In this document: piece by piece, positions 40,490 to 49,458 of the stretch
Layout: the number at the start of each line of letters is the position of its first letter
Numbering within the stretch: the stretch's first letter is position 1
Assembly (NCBI GenBank): GCA_017456765.1
Contig: JAFTIR010000029.1
Span: 1-56,445, forward strand
Source of the DNA: Clostridia bacterium
GTDB taxonomy: Bacteria > Bacillota > Clostridia > Oscillospirales > CAG-382
Length of the DNA stretch: 56,445 nucleotides
Direction: 5' to 3'
Notes under the pieces: generated by a model
Told to the model about the DNA's origin: nothing
Database searches by the model: none
The model's input: the letters and a program-made list of their open reading frames with translations, nothing else
Position numbers and translations under genes: made by a program

Positions 40490-41734
40490 ATGATAAAATA
40501 CGGACTCTGCGGAAGAACGCTCAAGCATAGCTATTCAAAGGTTATACATGAGTTTCTCGGAAACAATGATTATAAACTTTTAAGCCTCGAAAAGGACGAG
40601 CTTTATGAGCTTTTTGAGGCAAGAAACTTTAACGCACTCAATGTCACAATTCCATATAAACTTGATGCACTGAATCTTTGTGATGTTGTATCGGATGAAG
40701 CGCGTGCCATAGGCTCGGTAAATACCGTTGTAAATAAAAACAGCACTCTTTATGGCTACAATACCGATTATTTTGGATTTGTTTATATGCTAAGACGTGC
40801 AGGAATTTCCCTTTGCGGCAGGAAGGTTGCAATTCTTGGAAGTGGAGGCACAAGCCTTACGGCGCGAGCTGTCTGCAAGGGAGAGGGCGCAAGGGAAGTA
40901 GTTGTTGTTTCAAGAAAAGGAGCGGTTACTTATGATAATACCGAAGCCTTTTGCGACGCAGATGTTTTGATTAACACAACTCCTGTCGGAATGTACCCCG
41001 ATAACGGACGGGTTCCTGTAAACCTTGACCTTTTCAAGAATCTTTCGGGTGTTGTTGATGTTATTTATAATCCAATAAGAACGGCTCTTGTTATCGAGGC
41101 TGAAAAGAGAAATATTCCCTCAACTACAGGACTTCCAATGCTTGTTGCACAGGCAGTAAGGGCGCATGAGTACTTTTTTGATACACAAATGTCTGACACT
41201 GTAATTGAGGATGTCTATTATAAGTGTCTTATGAAGATACTGAATGTTGTTTTTGTCGGAATGCCCGGCTGCGGAAAAACGAGCATAGGTAAGGCGTATG
41301 CCTCCCTTGCAGGACGTTCATTCCTTGATACGGACATATTTGTCGAACAGGCGGGTATGCCTATCCCCGTAATCTTTGAAAAGTATGGCGAAGAAGTTTT
41401 CAGAGATAAGGAAACGGCGGCTATTCAGATGCTCTCATCAATGAGCGAAAAGGTAATAGCAACCGGCGGCGGTGCTGTCAAGAGGGAAAAAAACATTGAA
41501 CTCATGAAACAGAACGGGGTTGTTGTCTACCTCAAACGTGAGCTTTCAAAGCTGTCAACCGACGGAAGACCTCTTTCTCAGGGTGGCGATGAAAAGATAA
41601 AGCAGCTCTATGAAGAACGCCATACTCTTTATGAAAATGCGGCGGATGTTGTAATAGAAACACATGAGGATGTTGACGAATGTGCAAAAAGGCTTTATAA
41701 TATGATTACAGAAGAGCTTCCAAAAATCTTTTGA
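40490..41734 (+). CDS. aroE-aroK: Fused shikimate dehydrogenase-shikimate kinase
   Basis: 414 residues. Residues 1-245 are AroE: KYGLCGRTLKHSYSKVIH, NVTIPYK (catalytic Lys), NTDYFGF (catalytic Asp) and NADP loop LGSGGTSLTARA. From about residue 250 a shikimate kinase follows: Walker A GMPGCGKTSIG, DTDIFVE, FRDKET, ATGGGAV and DGRPLS. There is no stop or frameshift between them. The protein would carry out the reduction of 3-dehydroshikimate and then phosphorylation of shikimate in one chain. In most bacteria these are separate genes; separate enzymes bracket these steps here (AroQ after, AroA before). Confidence 0.93.
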   Translation: MIKYGLCGRTLKHSYSKVIHEFLGNNDYKLLSLEKDELYELFEARNFNALNVTIPYKLDALNLCDVVSDEARAIGSVNTVVNKNSTLYGYNTDYFGFVYMLRRAGISLCGRKVAILGSGGTSLTARAVCKGEGAREVVVVSRKGAVTYDNTEAFCDADVLINTTPVGMYPDNGRVPVNLDLFKNLSGVVDVIYNPIRTALVIEAEKRNIPSTTGLPMLVAQAVRAHEYFFDTQMSDTVIEDVYYKCLMKILNVVFVGMPGCGKTSIGKAYASLAGRSFLDTDIFVEQAGMPIPVIFEKYGEEVFRDKETAAIQMLSSMSEKVIATGGGAVKREKNIELMKQNGVVVYLKRELSKLSTDGRPLSQGGDEKIKQLYEERHTLYENAADVVIETHEDVDECAKRLYNMITEELPKIF

Positions 41735-41746
41735 CAGGTGAAAAAT

Positions 41747-42181
41747 ATGAAAATTCTTGTTATAAACGGTCCTAACCTTAATTTTCTCGGAATTCGAGAA
41801 CCCGATATATACGGAAAAAACACATACCGTGACCTTTGCGCTCTTTTGGAAAATGCGGCAAAGGAAAGAAATGTTGACATTGAAATTTTTCAGTCAAATC
41901 ATGAAGGAGAGCTTGTGGAAAAGATTCAATGGGCATATTTTCATAAGGTTGACGGTATAGTCATAAACCCTGCGGCGTACACCCATACAAGCGTTGCAAT
42001 TCTTGATGCACTTAAAGCGGTGAACATTCCTGCTGTTGAGGTGCATATTTCGGATGTTGACTCGAGAGAGGATTTCAGACAGATTTCTTATGTTGGCAAA
42101 TATTGTTTTAAGAGAATAGCCGGAGAAGGGTTTGACGGTTATGTTCATGCTATGGACGTGCTTATTGATAAATTAAAATAA
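41747..42181 (+). CDS. aroQ: Type II 3-dehydroquinate dehydratase
   Basis: 144 residues from ATG 41747, with AGGTG six bases upstream; a GTG at 41738 lies within that ribosome site. INGPNLNFLGIREPDIYG (catalytic Tyr), FQSNHEGELVEKIQ, INPAAYTHTSVA and EVHISDVDSRE are the type II signatures. It removes water from 3-dehydroquinate to give 3-dehydroshikimate, the substrate of the AroE half of the preceding fusion. It is the last gene of the operon. Confidence 0.93.
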   Translation: MKILVINGPNLNFLGIREPDIYGKNTYRDLCALLENAAKERNVDIEIFQSNHEGELVEKIQWAYFHKVDGIVINPAAYTHTSVAILDALKAVNIPAVEVHISDVDSREDFRQISYVGKYCFKRIAGEGFDGYVHAMDVLIDKLK

Positions 42182-42189
42182 AACATTGC

Positions 42190-42220
42190 GGAAGTACTAT
42201 CACGGTGCTTCCTTTCTTTT
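42190..42220 (+). terminator. Terminator of the aromatic operon
   Basis: 8-bp stem with one G-U (42190-42197 with 42205-42212), 7-nt loop, TTTCTTTT tail. Confidence 0.8.
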
Positions 42221-42242
42221 TAAAAAAATGAAGCAAATATTG

Positions 42243-42271
42243 TTGAAAAGTGGTATGCTTTGTGATATAAT
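42243..42271 (+). promoter_or_regulatory. Promoter of the isomerase-like/glycosidase unit
   Basis: TTGAAA (42243-42248), 17-bp spacer, extended -10 TGTGATATAAT (TATAAT 42266-42271). Confidence 0.75.
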
Positions 42272-42310
42272 TTGAGTATAAGAGTGTGATGAGTCGGGAG
42301 GAAAACAGTA

Positions 42311-43147
42311 ATGTATAAAATAGGACTTTCTACCTGTGCAAAAATTCTTTGTGAGGATTTGTTCAAACAATATCATGAATCGGGAATATCTATGATGGAA
42401 ATTTCTTTAGATCCTGAGGAATATGCAAATCTGAATTGTCAGCAAATACAAAAATGGGCAAAAGAATATGACATCAAGCTATGGTCATACCACCTGCCGT
42501 TTTCTCCTTTTACCGAAATTGATATATCGAATAAAGATATTTGTAAAAAAACAATCAGCTACTTTGAAGAGCTGATAAAAAAAGGATCTGACATCGGTAT
42601 AGATAAGTTTATTGTTCATCCGAGCGGCGAGCCGATAAGTGATGAAGAACGAGACGGACGAATGAATTGTACAAAGGAAAGCCTTGTCCGTCTTTCAGAA
42701 ATTGCAAAGCGAAACGGTGCGGTCATTTGCGTGGAAAATCTGCCTCGTACCTGTATTGGAAAGAACTCCGATGAAATTTTGGAGCTTGTAAGTGTTGATG
42801 AAAATCTTGAGGTTTGCTTTGATACAAACCATCTTTTGGCTGAAAATCCTGTCGATTTTATACACAAAATAGGAAAAAAGATTGTTACGACTCATGTTTC
42901 GGATTATGATTTTGTCAATGAAAGACACTGGCTCCCGGGAGAGGGAAAAACAGACTGGCAGGCAATCTTAAATGCACTTGACGAGATTGGGTATAATGGC
43001 GCATGGCTTTATGAGGTTTCCTTTGCTGCTCCCAGAACAATTGTCAGAGACAGAGACCTTAACTGTTTTGATTTTGTAAAAAACGCAAAGGAACTGTTTG
43101 AAAACAAAAAAATAACAGTTATTTCAAGACATGTAGAAAACCTTTGA
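42311..43147 (+). CDS. Sugar phosphate isomerase/epimerase family protein
   Basis: 278 residues of an AP-endonuclease-2-like TIM barrel: HLPFSPF, IVHPSGEP, VICVENLP (metal Glu), VCFDTNHL (Asp/His) and VTTHVSDYD with WLPGEGKTDW near the end. These positions match the divalent-metal site of xylose-isomerase-like enzymes. Different in sequence from the similar protein at 31943-32722. It precedes a glycosidase gene by 26 bases, suggesting a shared job in sugar catabolism, substrate unknown. GGGAGG precedes the ATG. Confidence 0.85.
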   Translation: MYKIGLSTCAKILCEDLFKQYHESGISMMEISLDPEEYANLNCQQIQKWAKEYDIKLWSYHLPFSPFTEIDISNKDICKKTISYFEELIKKGSDIGIDKFIVHPSGEPISDEERDGRMNCTKESLVRLSEIAKRNGAVICVENLPRTCIGKNSDEILELVSVDENLEVCFDTNHLLAENPVDFIHKIGKKIVTTHVSDYDFVNERHWLPGEGKTDWQAILNALDEIGYNGAWLYEVSFAAPRTIVRDRDLNCFDFVKNAKELFENKKITVISRHVENL

Positions 43148-43173
43148 TTTGAATAAGGATTGGAGAATGTAAT

Positions 43174-45021
43174 ATGTCAAAGTTTATGCTTGGATGTAAC
43201 TATTGGGCGTCCCACGCAGGAACCGAAATGTGGAGAAACTGGAACGAGGAATCCGTGCGTGAAGATTTGAAAGTTTTGTCAAAAAACGGAATTGAATATT
43301 TGAGAGTTTTCCCTAACTGGCGTGATTTTCAGCCTGTATGGCCCCTTTTTGACGGTGTTGGTGTAGTAAGAGAATACAGAGTTCATGAGGATAAGCTCCC
43401 TGAAAATAAGTATTATATTGACGAAACAATGCTGCAGAGATTTGAACTGTTTTGCGATATTGCAGAAGAATTCGGTATGAAACTTATTGTCGGAATACTC
43501 ACAGGCTTCATGAGCGGCAGAACCTTTATACCTCCTGCCCTTTACGGCAAGGATTTGTTTAAAGACCCTGTTGCTTTAAACTTTGAGATGAAGTTTATTG
43601 AAGGCTTTGTGCAAAGAATAAAAGCAAAGAAGGCTGTTTATGCCTGGAATCCCGGAAATGAGTGTAATAATCTGAGTAAGGCAGAGGACTATAATACGGC
43701 GGAAGCATGGCTTGGTATAATTTGCAATGCCATAAGAGCAAATGACCCGACAAGACAGGTGATTTCAGGTATGCACGGTCTTTCGGTTGAGGGGGTGTGG
43801 AGAATAGATGCGCAAAAAGCTTATACAGATATGCTGACAACGCATCCCTATCCTTATTTTGTTCCTCATTGTACAAAGGATAATTTTTCCGATATGAGAA
43901 CGCTCCTTCATGCAACGACCGAAACAAAATACTATGCAGACCTCTCGGGAAAGCCCTGCCTTGTTGAAGAAATCGGAAATCTTGGAAATATGATGTGCGA
44001 CGAAGAAACTGCGGCGGGATTTTTGAAAACAAATATGTTTTCAAACTGGGCGCACGGCTCACCCGGTGTTATCTGGTGGTGTGCAAATGACCAGATGATG
44101 CTCGAAACACCTCCTTATTGCTGGAACATGTGTGAGGTTGAGCTTGGACTTCTTGACAAAAACCGAAAAGAAAAGCCCTTGCTTCTTGAAATGAAGAAGT
44201 TCTCGGAATTTGTAAGGAATATTGATTTCGAGCTTCCGAAAGCGCACGAGGATGGTGTATGTCTTGTTACCGACGGTCAGGACCAGTGGGGTGCGGCCTA
44301 TATGACAACTCTTCTTGCAAAGATGGCAAAGGTGAATCTTAAATATGCGTATGCATCAAACGGCATTCCCGATTCAGATGTATATATGCTTCCGTCTGTG
44401 GCGTCTCTTCGTATGATGCCCTCATACAGATACAAGGAACTCAAACAGAAAATACATGACGGTGCAACGCTTTATCTTTCTGTAAATAACCCGGTAATTT
44501 CTGAATTTGAAGAACTTACCGGAGTTCGCATCAAGGATTCGAGAACTTGTTACGACGGCGGCACATTCGAATTTTCAGGCAAAAAGATGACATATACCAA
44601 GGGAAGACAGTTTACCCTCACAGAAACAAGAGCAAAGGTGCTTTGCCGGGACGAAAAGCAAAATCCGCTCATAACCGTAAGTGAGTATGGCAAGGGTATG
44701 GTTTATTTTGTCAATTTCCCGATGGAAACAAGACTCCTTGATGTGCCCGATATACATAAAACAGATTATTCCGAAGTTTATCGCATGATTTTTGAAGCAA
44801 AAATTGCAAATCATGTGGCAGACAGCGATGTTAAATGTATAGGTATTACGGAACATCATGAAAATGAAAACAGCGCTTATATTGTTTTGGTAAACTATTC
44901 AGGGAATGAGGTAAAAACAAATCTTACAATAAAGCCGGAATATAAGATTGAAAAGGTGATATACGGCAATATAGACAACATTGCACCGTATGATGCAACT
45001 GTTATCAGGGTTTCAAAATAG
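43174..45021 (+). CDS. Clan GH-A glycoside hydrolase, GH5/GH42-like, cytoplasmic
   Basis: 615 residues. A (beta/alpha)8 barrel occupies about 1-360: YLRVFPNWRDFQ, acid/base Glu in WNPGNECNNL (near 165) and probable nucleophile Glu in CLVEEIGN (near 267). The remainder has a glutamine-amidotransferase-like middle domain (VYMLPSVASLR region) and a beta-sandwich tail, the layout of GH42-like proteins. No signal peptide is present. It probably splits beta-linked glucose, mannose or galactose from an imported oligosaccharide. TTGGAGA precedes the ATG. Confidence 0.8.
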   Translation: MSKFMLGCNYWASHAGTEMWRNWNEESVREDLKVLSKNGIEYLRVFPNWRDFQPVWPLFDGVGVVREYRVHEDKLPENKYYIDETMLQRFELFCDIAEEFGMKLIVGILTGFMSGRTFIPPALYGKDLFKDPVALNFEMKFIEGFVQRIKAKKAVYAWNPGNECNNLSKAEDYNTAEAWLGIICNAIRANDPTRQVISGMHGLSVEGVWRIDAQKAYTDMLTTHPYPYFVPHCTKDNFSDMRTLLHATTETKYYADLSGKPCLVEEIGNLGNMMCDEETAAGFLKTNMFSNWAHGSPGVIWWCANDQMMLETPPYCWNMCEVELGLLDKNRKEKPLLLEMKKFSEFVRNIDFELPKAHEDGVCLVTDGQDQWGAAYMTTLLAKMAKVNLKYAYASNGIPDSDVYMLPSVASLRMMPSYRYKELKQKIHDGATLYLSVNNPVISEFEELTGVRIKDSRTCYDGGTFEFSGKKMTYTKGRQFTLTETRAKVLCRDEKQNPLITVSEYGKGMVYFVNFPMETRLLDVPDIHKTDYSEVYRMIFEAKIANHVADSDVKCIGITEHHENENSAYIVLVNYSGNEVKTNLTIKPEYKIEKVIYGNIDNIAPYDATVIRVSK

Positions 45022-45028
45022 TTTTAAG

Positions 45029-45054
45029 AAAAGCACTGCCATGCAGTGCTTTTT
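45029..45054 (+). terminator. Intrinsic terminator after the GH-A gene
   Basis: Perfect 11-bp stem (45029-45039 with 45043-45053), CAT loop, T run; it may also act leftward. Confidence 0.85.
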
Positions 45055-45086
45055 CTGTACCTTTACAAAAAACAAATACAATATTG

Positions 45087-45115
45087 TTGAAAAAGAAAAG
45101 AATGTGTGATAAAAT
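45087..45115 (+). promoter_or_regulatory. Promoter of the membrane glycosidase-like gene
   Basis: TTGAAA (45087-45092), 17-bp spacer, extended -10 TGTGATAAAAT (TAAAAT 45110-45115). Confidence 0.7.
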
Positions 45116-45149
45116 AATATTGTAAAAGTGAAAATGAGAGGTGAAAAGC

Positions 45150-47057
45150 GTGAACGACAGAAACGAATTTGATAAGAATAATGAAATTGACCTTGTTGAC
45201 TTTTCTTCAAATGCTGAAATGAAGAGAATAAGAGAGAATGAACAAATAGAGCGCGAAAGAAGAATGAGAAATGCTGCAAGAATGAGACGTGCTGAAATCA
45301 TTCGTCAGAAAAAAATTAACAGAATAAAACAAATGGTAATGGCATGGGGCATTCTTTTGCTGTGTCTGGTTGTGGTAGTTGCTATTATTGTTGGAATTGT
45401 TTCTTTGTTTACGGGGAATAAACAGGATGATGTAGACTCGAAAGGTGCAGCGGTGTCCCAAGAGGAAACAAAGCTGCTTTCGGCTTTCTCGTCCTTTGAC
45501 GGTGTTGTTTACAGTAAAGATAATACAGAAGAGCAATATATTCCTTCGGCGATGAATTCCATGTATTCTGAAATGGTAACAGCATCGCTTGAACCGCTTG
45601 CTTCGCCGGTTGCAGGGTCGCATCTTTCCATGATAACGGAAACTTATACATGGAATGCCTCGGACGAAGTGCTTGAAAAGATAAAGCAGGTAATCAGGGA
45701 TTATCCCATATATTCAAACGGCTATGTGTGGTCAAGCGAAAACAGCATGAAATCTCCTGTTGTCAGCTCATATCTTTATGATACAAATGCGGCATTTGTG
45801 TCTGCTGTATGTGATATTTGCCTTTGGGAGGGAAATACCTCATTCCTTGACAGTGTGGATGTAACAGGTGAAGCAAATGGAGATATTTCGGTCGGAATGA
45901 CTGTTGGGCAGAAGCTCGATAAGGTAATTTCACATTTCTTTGATTATGATGATTACCTCAATGGAGGCGGCGTGCGTTATAACGACAGTGACGGACTCGT
46001 TTATGTACTTACTGCGGACAATAACGGAACATTTTCGGGTAAACCTTCAAATCTTTTCTATAATTATCGCTTCGGGTATATTGATACCTATAACAATATT
46101 GTGTTTAACGGTGCAATGAACGACCTTTCAGCACTCTATACTCTCATGGGGGACAGCGAAAAAGCAGAAAAGTATAAGGCTATTGCAAAGGCAAATAAAA
46201 AGGCAATAAATGAGAATCTTTATAATTCGTCTCTCGGCAGATATATAGGCTGTATAGATAATGAGGGCAAGGCTCACGACGGCGGTTTCTCGGTAATAAA
46301 TCTTATGGCTGTAAGTTTTGGTATTGCTGATGAAGAAAAATCAAAGAGCATACTTTCCTGGGTGGAAGGAAAAAGAACTGTTAAATCTGACAGCTATGAG
46401 AATCCAAATGAATTCAGCTCTCTTGCTACACCTTCGTTTTCAACCGTCAAGGCTGTTGAAAATTGGTGGTACAATGCAAACGGAAGCTATTCTCTCGATG
46501 ATGAGGCGCTTTTCGGCGAGTATTGGATGAACGGTTCACCAAGCGCACTTGCAGGTAATTACTATCTTCTTTCGGGAAACACTACATCCGAGGACGATGT
46601 AAGAAAGCGAGCATATCATCTTGCAAATGAATTTAACGAGGGTGCATATGTCATTCCGACTTCGGAAAAGGCAGAACCCGAACTTTACTATGCACTTTCT
46701 GCAAGTAATGCCGTGAGAGAGATTTTCGGAATATCTACCGACGGCAAAAATCTGAACATAAATCCGCTTTTCAATGATGGTGAAAATGTTGGTATCAATA
46801 ATATCGCTTTTTCGGGTAGACATTATGATTTGCTTTTCCATAGGGATGTTGTATATGTAATGTGCGATGAAAATGCGGCGGTCAGATTGAGACTCGGAGG
46901 CTTTAAAAAGAAAGAAAAACTTGTTCTTATAACCGTTCAGGATGAAATTGTTGTTTCCAGGGAGGATGTCGGTGCGGATAAAACAGGAACACTTTCTTTA
47001 TCGAAGAAACTCGGTGGTAACACTTATATAAAAATCGAAAGAAAAAATAACAAATAA
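45150..47057 (+). CDS. Membrane-anchored six-hairpin glycosidase-like protein
   Basis: 635 residues from GTG 45150; GAGAGGTGA (45136-45143) fits this codon better than the GTG at 45141. Residues 1-70 are charged and helical with an Arg-rich stretch (RRMRNAARMRRAEIIRQKK), then one transmembrane helix (about 72-95). The long outer part has alternating helices with NWWYNANGSYSLDDEALFGEY and a C-terminal beta-sandwich, which resembles the (alpha/alpha)6 barrel of six-hairpin glycosidases with a sandwich domain (GH63/GH78-like shape). I cannot point to the catalytic pair with certainty. It would face the cell exterior, a type II topology unlike the usual lipoprotein glycosidase. Confidence 0.6.
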   Translation: MNDRNEFDKNNEIDLVDFSSNAEMKRIRENEQIERERRMRNAARMRRAEIIRQKKINRIKQMVMAWGILLLCLVVVVAIIVGIVSLFTGNKQDDVDSKGAAVSQEETKLLSAFSSFDGVVYSKDNTEEQYIPSAMNSMYSEMVTASLEPLASPVAGSHLSMITETYTWNASDEVLEKIKQVIRDYPIYSNGYVWSSENSMKSPVVSSYLYDTNAAFVSAVCDICLWEGNTSFLDSVDVTGEANGDISVGMTVGQKLDKVISHFFDYDDYLNGGGVRYNDSDGLVYVLTADNNGTFSGKPSNLFYNYRFGYIDTYNNIVFNGAMNDLSALYTLMGDSEKAEKYKAIAKANKKAINENLYNSSLGRYIGCIDNEGKAHDGGFSVINLMAVSFGIADEEKSKSILSWVEGKRTVKSDSYENPNEFSSLATPSFSTVKAVENWWYNANGSYSLDDEALFGEYWMNGSPSALAGNYYLLSGNTTSEDDVRKRAYHLANEFNEGAYVIPTSEKAEPELYYALSASNAVREIFGISTDGKNLNINPLFNDGENVGINNIAFSGRHYDLLFHRDVVYVMCDENAAVRLRLGGFKKKEKLVLITVQDEIVVSREDVGADKTGTLSLSKKLGGNTYIKIERKNNK

Positions 47058-47064
47058 ATAGTGT

Positions 47065-47099
47065 AGCACGGGCTTTCGTTTATGTAAGTCCGTGCTTTT
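47065..47099 (+). terminator. Intrinsic terminator before the aconitase operon
   Basis: 11-bp stem with one G-U (47065-47075 with 47086-47096), 10-nt loop, TTTT tail. Confidence 0.75.
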
Positions 47100-47146
47100 G
47101 CATGAATAATGTGCGTAAAAAATGATATATTTGAACCGCTTTTCTA

Positions 47147-47175
47147 TTGACATTGAGGACAGATTTTAGTATAAT
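47147..47175 (+). promoter_or_regulatory. Promoter of the aconitase-icd operon
   Basis: TTGACA (47147-47152), 17-bp spacer, TATAAT (47170-47175): perfect consensus. Confidence 0.85.
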
Positions 47176-47206
47176 AAAATATATTTGTTTTTGGAGGCAA
47201 AAACCC

Positions 47207-49447
47207 ATGATTACTTTAAGAAAAGAAGGCGTTTATCTTGCCAATGGAATACCTTGCGAAAAGTGTGATGTTCCGGCAGAAGAAGCGAGAAAAGGTACAA
47301 TAGCGTACCAAATTTTGGACGCTCATGATAACAAATCGGATGAGAGCGTTCTTCATATAAAGTTTGATGCCCTTGTTTCCCATGATATTACATATGTTGG
47401 GATTATACAGACTGCACGTGCAAGCGGTCTTACGGAATTTCCGATTCCTTATGCCATGACGAACTGCCATAACAGCCTTTGCGCTGTTGGCGGTACAATA
47501 AACGAGGATGACCATGTTTTCGGCCTTTCTGCAGCTAAGAAGTACGGCGGCATATATGTTCCCGCAAATCAGAGTGTTATCCACTCCTATGCAAGAGAGG
47601 AACTGGCGAAATGCGGTGGCATGATTCTCGGCTCTGACAGCCATACCCGTTACGGAGCTCTGGGCACAATGGGTGTAGGCGAGGGAGGACCTGAGCTTGT
47701 AAAGCAGCTTCTCAAAAACACATACGATGTAAAACGTCCCGAGGTTGTTCTTGTATATCTTAAAGGCGCCCCGAGACGCGGTATAGGACCCCATGACGTT
47801 GCACTCAGCCTTGTAAAAGCAACCTTTGAAAGCGGCTTTGTAAAGAATAAGGTACTTGAATTCGTGGGTCCCGGTGTGAAAAATCTCCCCATAGATTTCA
47901 GAAACGGCATTGATGTTATGACAACCGAAACAACCTGCCTTTCTTCTATCTGGGAAACAGATGATGAAACAAAGAAGTATTACGAAATACATAAGAGACC
48001 CGAATGCTATAAAGAACTTAAGCCAGCACCTGTCGCTTATTATGACAGCATGATTGAAATTGATCTTTCAGCACAGGAAAGCATGATTGCACTTCCTTTC
48101 CACCCCTCGAATGCCTATACAATCCACGAATTCAATGAGAATGCGGCAGAGATTCTTGCAAAGGTTGAAAAGGAAGCGGCGGAAAAATTCGGTGGACTTA
48201 AATATGACCTTGTTTCAAAGGTGAAGAATGGCAAGGTTTATGCTGACCAGGGCGTAATTGCAGGCTGTGCCGGCGGTATTTTTGATAATATTGTTGAGGC
48301 AGCAGATATTCTTGACAGCAAGAGTACAGGAAATGGGTATTTTTCACTTTCCGTGTATCCCACAAGCGTGCCCACAAGTATTGAGCTTACAAAGATTGGT
48401 GTTACTGAAAAGCTCCTCAGAGCAGGTGCTGTTATAAAACCCTCATTCTGCGGACCTTGCTTCGGTGCAGGCGATGTTCCCTCGCACAATGGCCTTTCGC
48501 TTCGCCATACAACAAGAAACTTCCCCAACCGTGAAGGCTCAAAGCCGGGTGAAGGACAGATTGCAGGCGTTGCTCTTATGGACTCGAGAAGTATTGCGGC
48601 AACGGCGGCAAACGGAGGCGTAATCACTGCGGCGACAGATGTTGAATATACATCAAATCATGTGGATTACCACTTTGATAAAACAGTTTACGAAAACAGA
48701 CTTTATTACGGCTTTGGCAAGGCAAATCCCGACGAAGAACTCATTCTCGGTCCTAATATTACCGACTGGCCAAGTATGTACGAGCTTTCGGAAAATCTTC
48801 TCGTTGAGCTTTGTGCCATAATCCGTGACCCTGTTACAACAACAGATGAACTTATTCCTTCGGGTGAAACCTCATCTTACAGAAGTAATCCTCTGCGTCT
48901 TTCGGAATTTGCACTCTCCAGAAGAGTTCCCGAATATGTGGGCAGAAGTAAGGCGGTTGATAAGGATGAGAGAGCAAGACGTGATGGAAATGTTTCCGAC
49001 AAAATAAGAAATGCACTTTCAAAGGTCGGAAATGCAGAAGAACTTTCGAAAAATACTCAGTTCGGCTCATGCGTGTTTGCAAACAAGCCCGGTGACGGCT
49101 CTGCCCGTGAACAGGCGGCATCCTGCCAGAAGGTTCTCGGCGGATTTGCAAATATTTGCTACGAATTTGCAACCAAGAGATACAGAAGTAACTGTATCAA
49201 CTGGGGTATCTTGCCTTTCACAATCGACGAAAATGAAAAGTTTGAGTATAATGAGGGCGACTTTGTATTTGTTCCCGATGTAAGAAAAAAGATTGAAAAG
49301 GGAACAGAAGAATTTGACGCAAAGGTTATAAAGGCAAGCGGAGAAGTATGTGACATTAAGCTTTATGTCAAGGGACTTACAGATGACGAAAAGGAAATTA
49401 TCCTTGACGGTTGCCTTATGAATTATTATAAAAAGCATAACTCGTAG
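47207..49447 (+). CDS. Aconitase-superfamily hydratase, YbhJ-like (probable aconitate hydratase)
   Basis: 746 residues from ATG 47207 with GGAGG nine bases upstream. The iron-sulfur aconitase fold is shown by [20 protein letters not shown] (substrate loop), a Cys in ETTCLSS, the cysteine pair of [13 protein letters not shown] and the C-terminal swivel domain ending in VTGL-like KGLTDDEKE. The wording is that of the YbhJ hydratase branch rather than AcnA/AcnB. The next gene encodes isocitrate dehydrogenase, 11 bases on, so isomerisation of citrate to isocitrate is the likely role. Citrate synthase is not in the window. Confidence 0.85.
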   Translation: MITLRKEGVYLANGIPCEKCDVPAEEARKGTIAYQILDAHDNKSDESVLHIKFDALVSHDITYVGIIQTARASGLTEFPIPYAMTNCHNSLCAVGGTINEDDHVFGLSAAKKYGGIYVPANQSVIHSYAREELAKCGGMILGSDSHTRYGALGTMGVGEGGPELVKQLLKNTYDVKRPEVVLVYLKGAPRRGIGPHDVALSLVKATFESGFVKNKVLEFVGPGVKNLPIDFRNGIDVMTTETTCLSSIWETDDETKKYYEIHKRPECYKELKPAPVAYYDSMIEIDLSAQESMIALPFHPSNAYTIHEFNENAAEILAKVEKEAAEKFGGLKYDLVSKVKNGKVYADQGVIAGCAGGIFDNIVEAADILDSKSTGNGYFSLSVYPTSVPTSIELTKIGVTEKLLRAGAVIKPSFCGPCFGAGDVPSHNGLSLRHTTRNFPNREGSKPGEGQIAGVALMDSRSIAATAANGGVITAATDVEYTSNHVDYHFDKTVYENRLYYGFGKANPDEELILGPNITDWPSMYELSENLLVELCAIIRDPVTTTDELIPSGETSSYRSNPLRLSEFALSRRVPEYVGRSKAVDKDERARRDGNVSDKIRNALSKVGNAEELSKNTQFGSCVFANKPGDGSAREQAASCQKVLGGFANICYEFATKRYRSNCINWGILPFTIDENEKFEYNEGDFVFVPDVRKKIEKGTEEFDAKVIKASGEVCDIKLYVKGLTDDEKEIILDGCLMNYYKKHNS

Positions 49448-49458
49448 GAGATAATAAA

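Noticed and set aside
47216..47992. Leftward frame of 258 codons opposite the aconitase-like gene
   Set aside because: Shadow frame of a conserved coding region.
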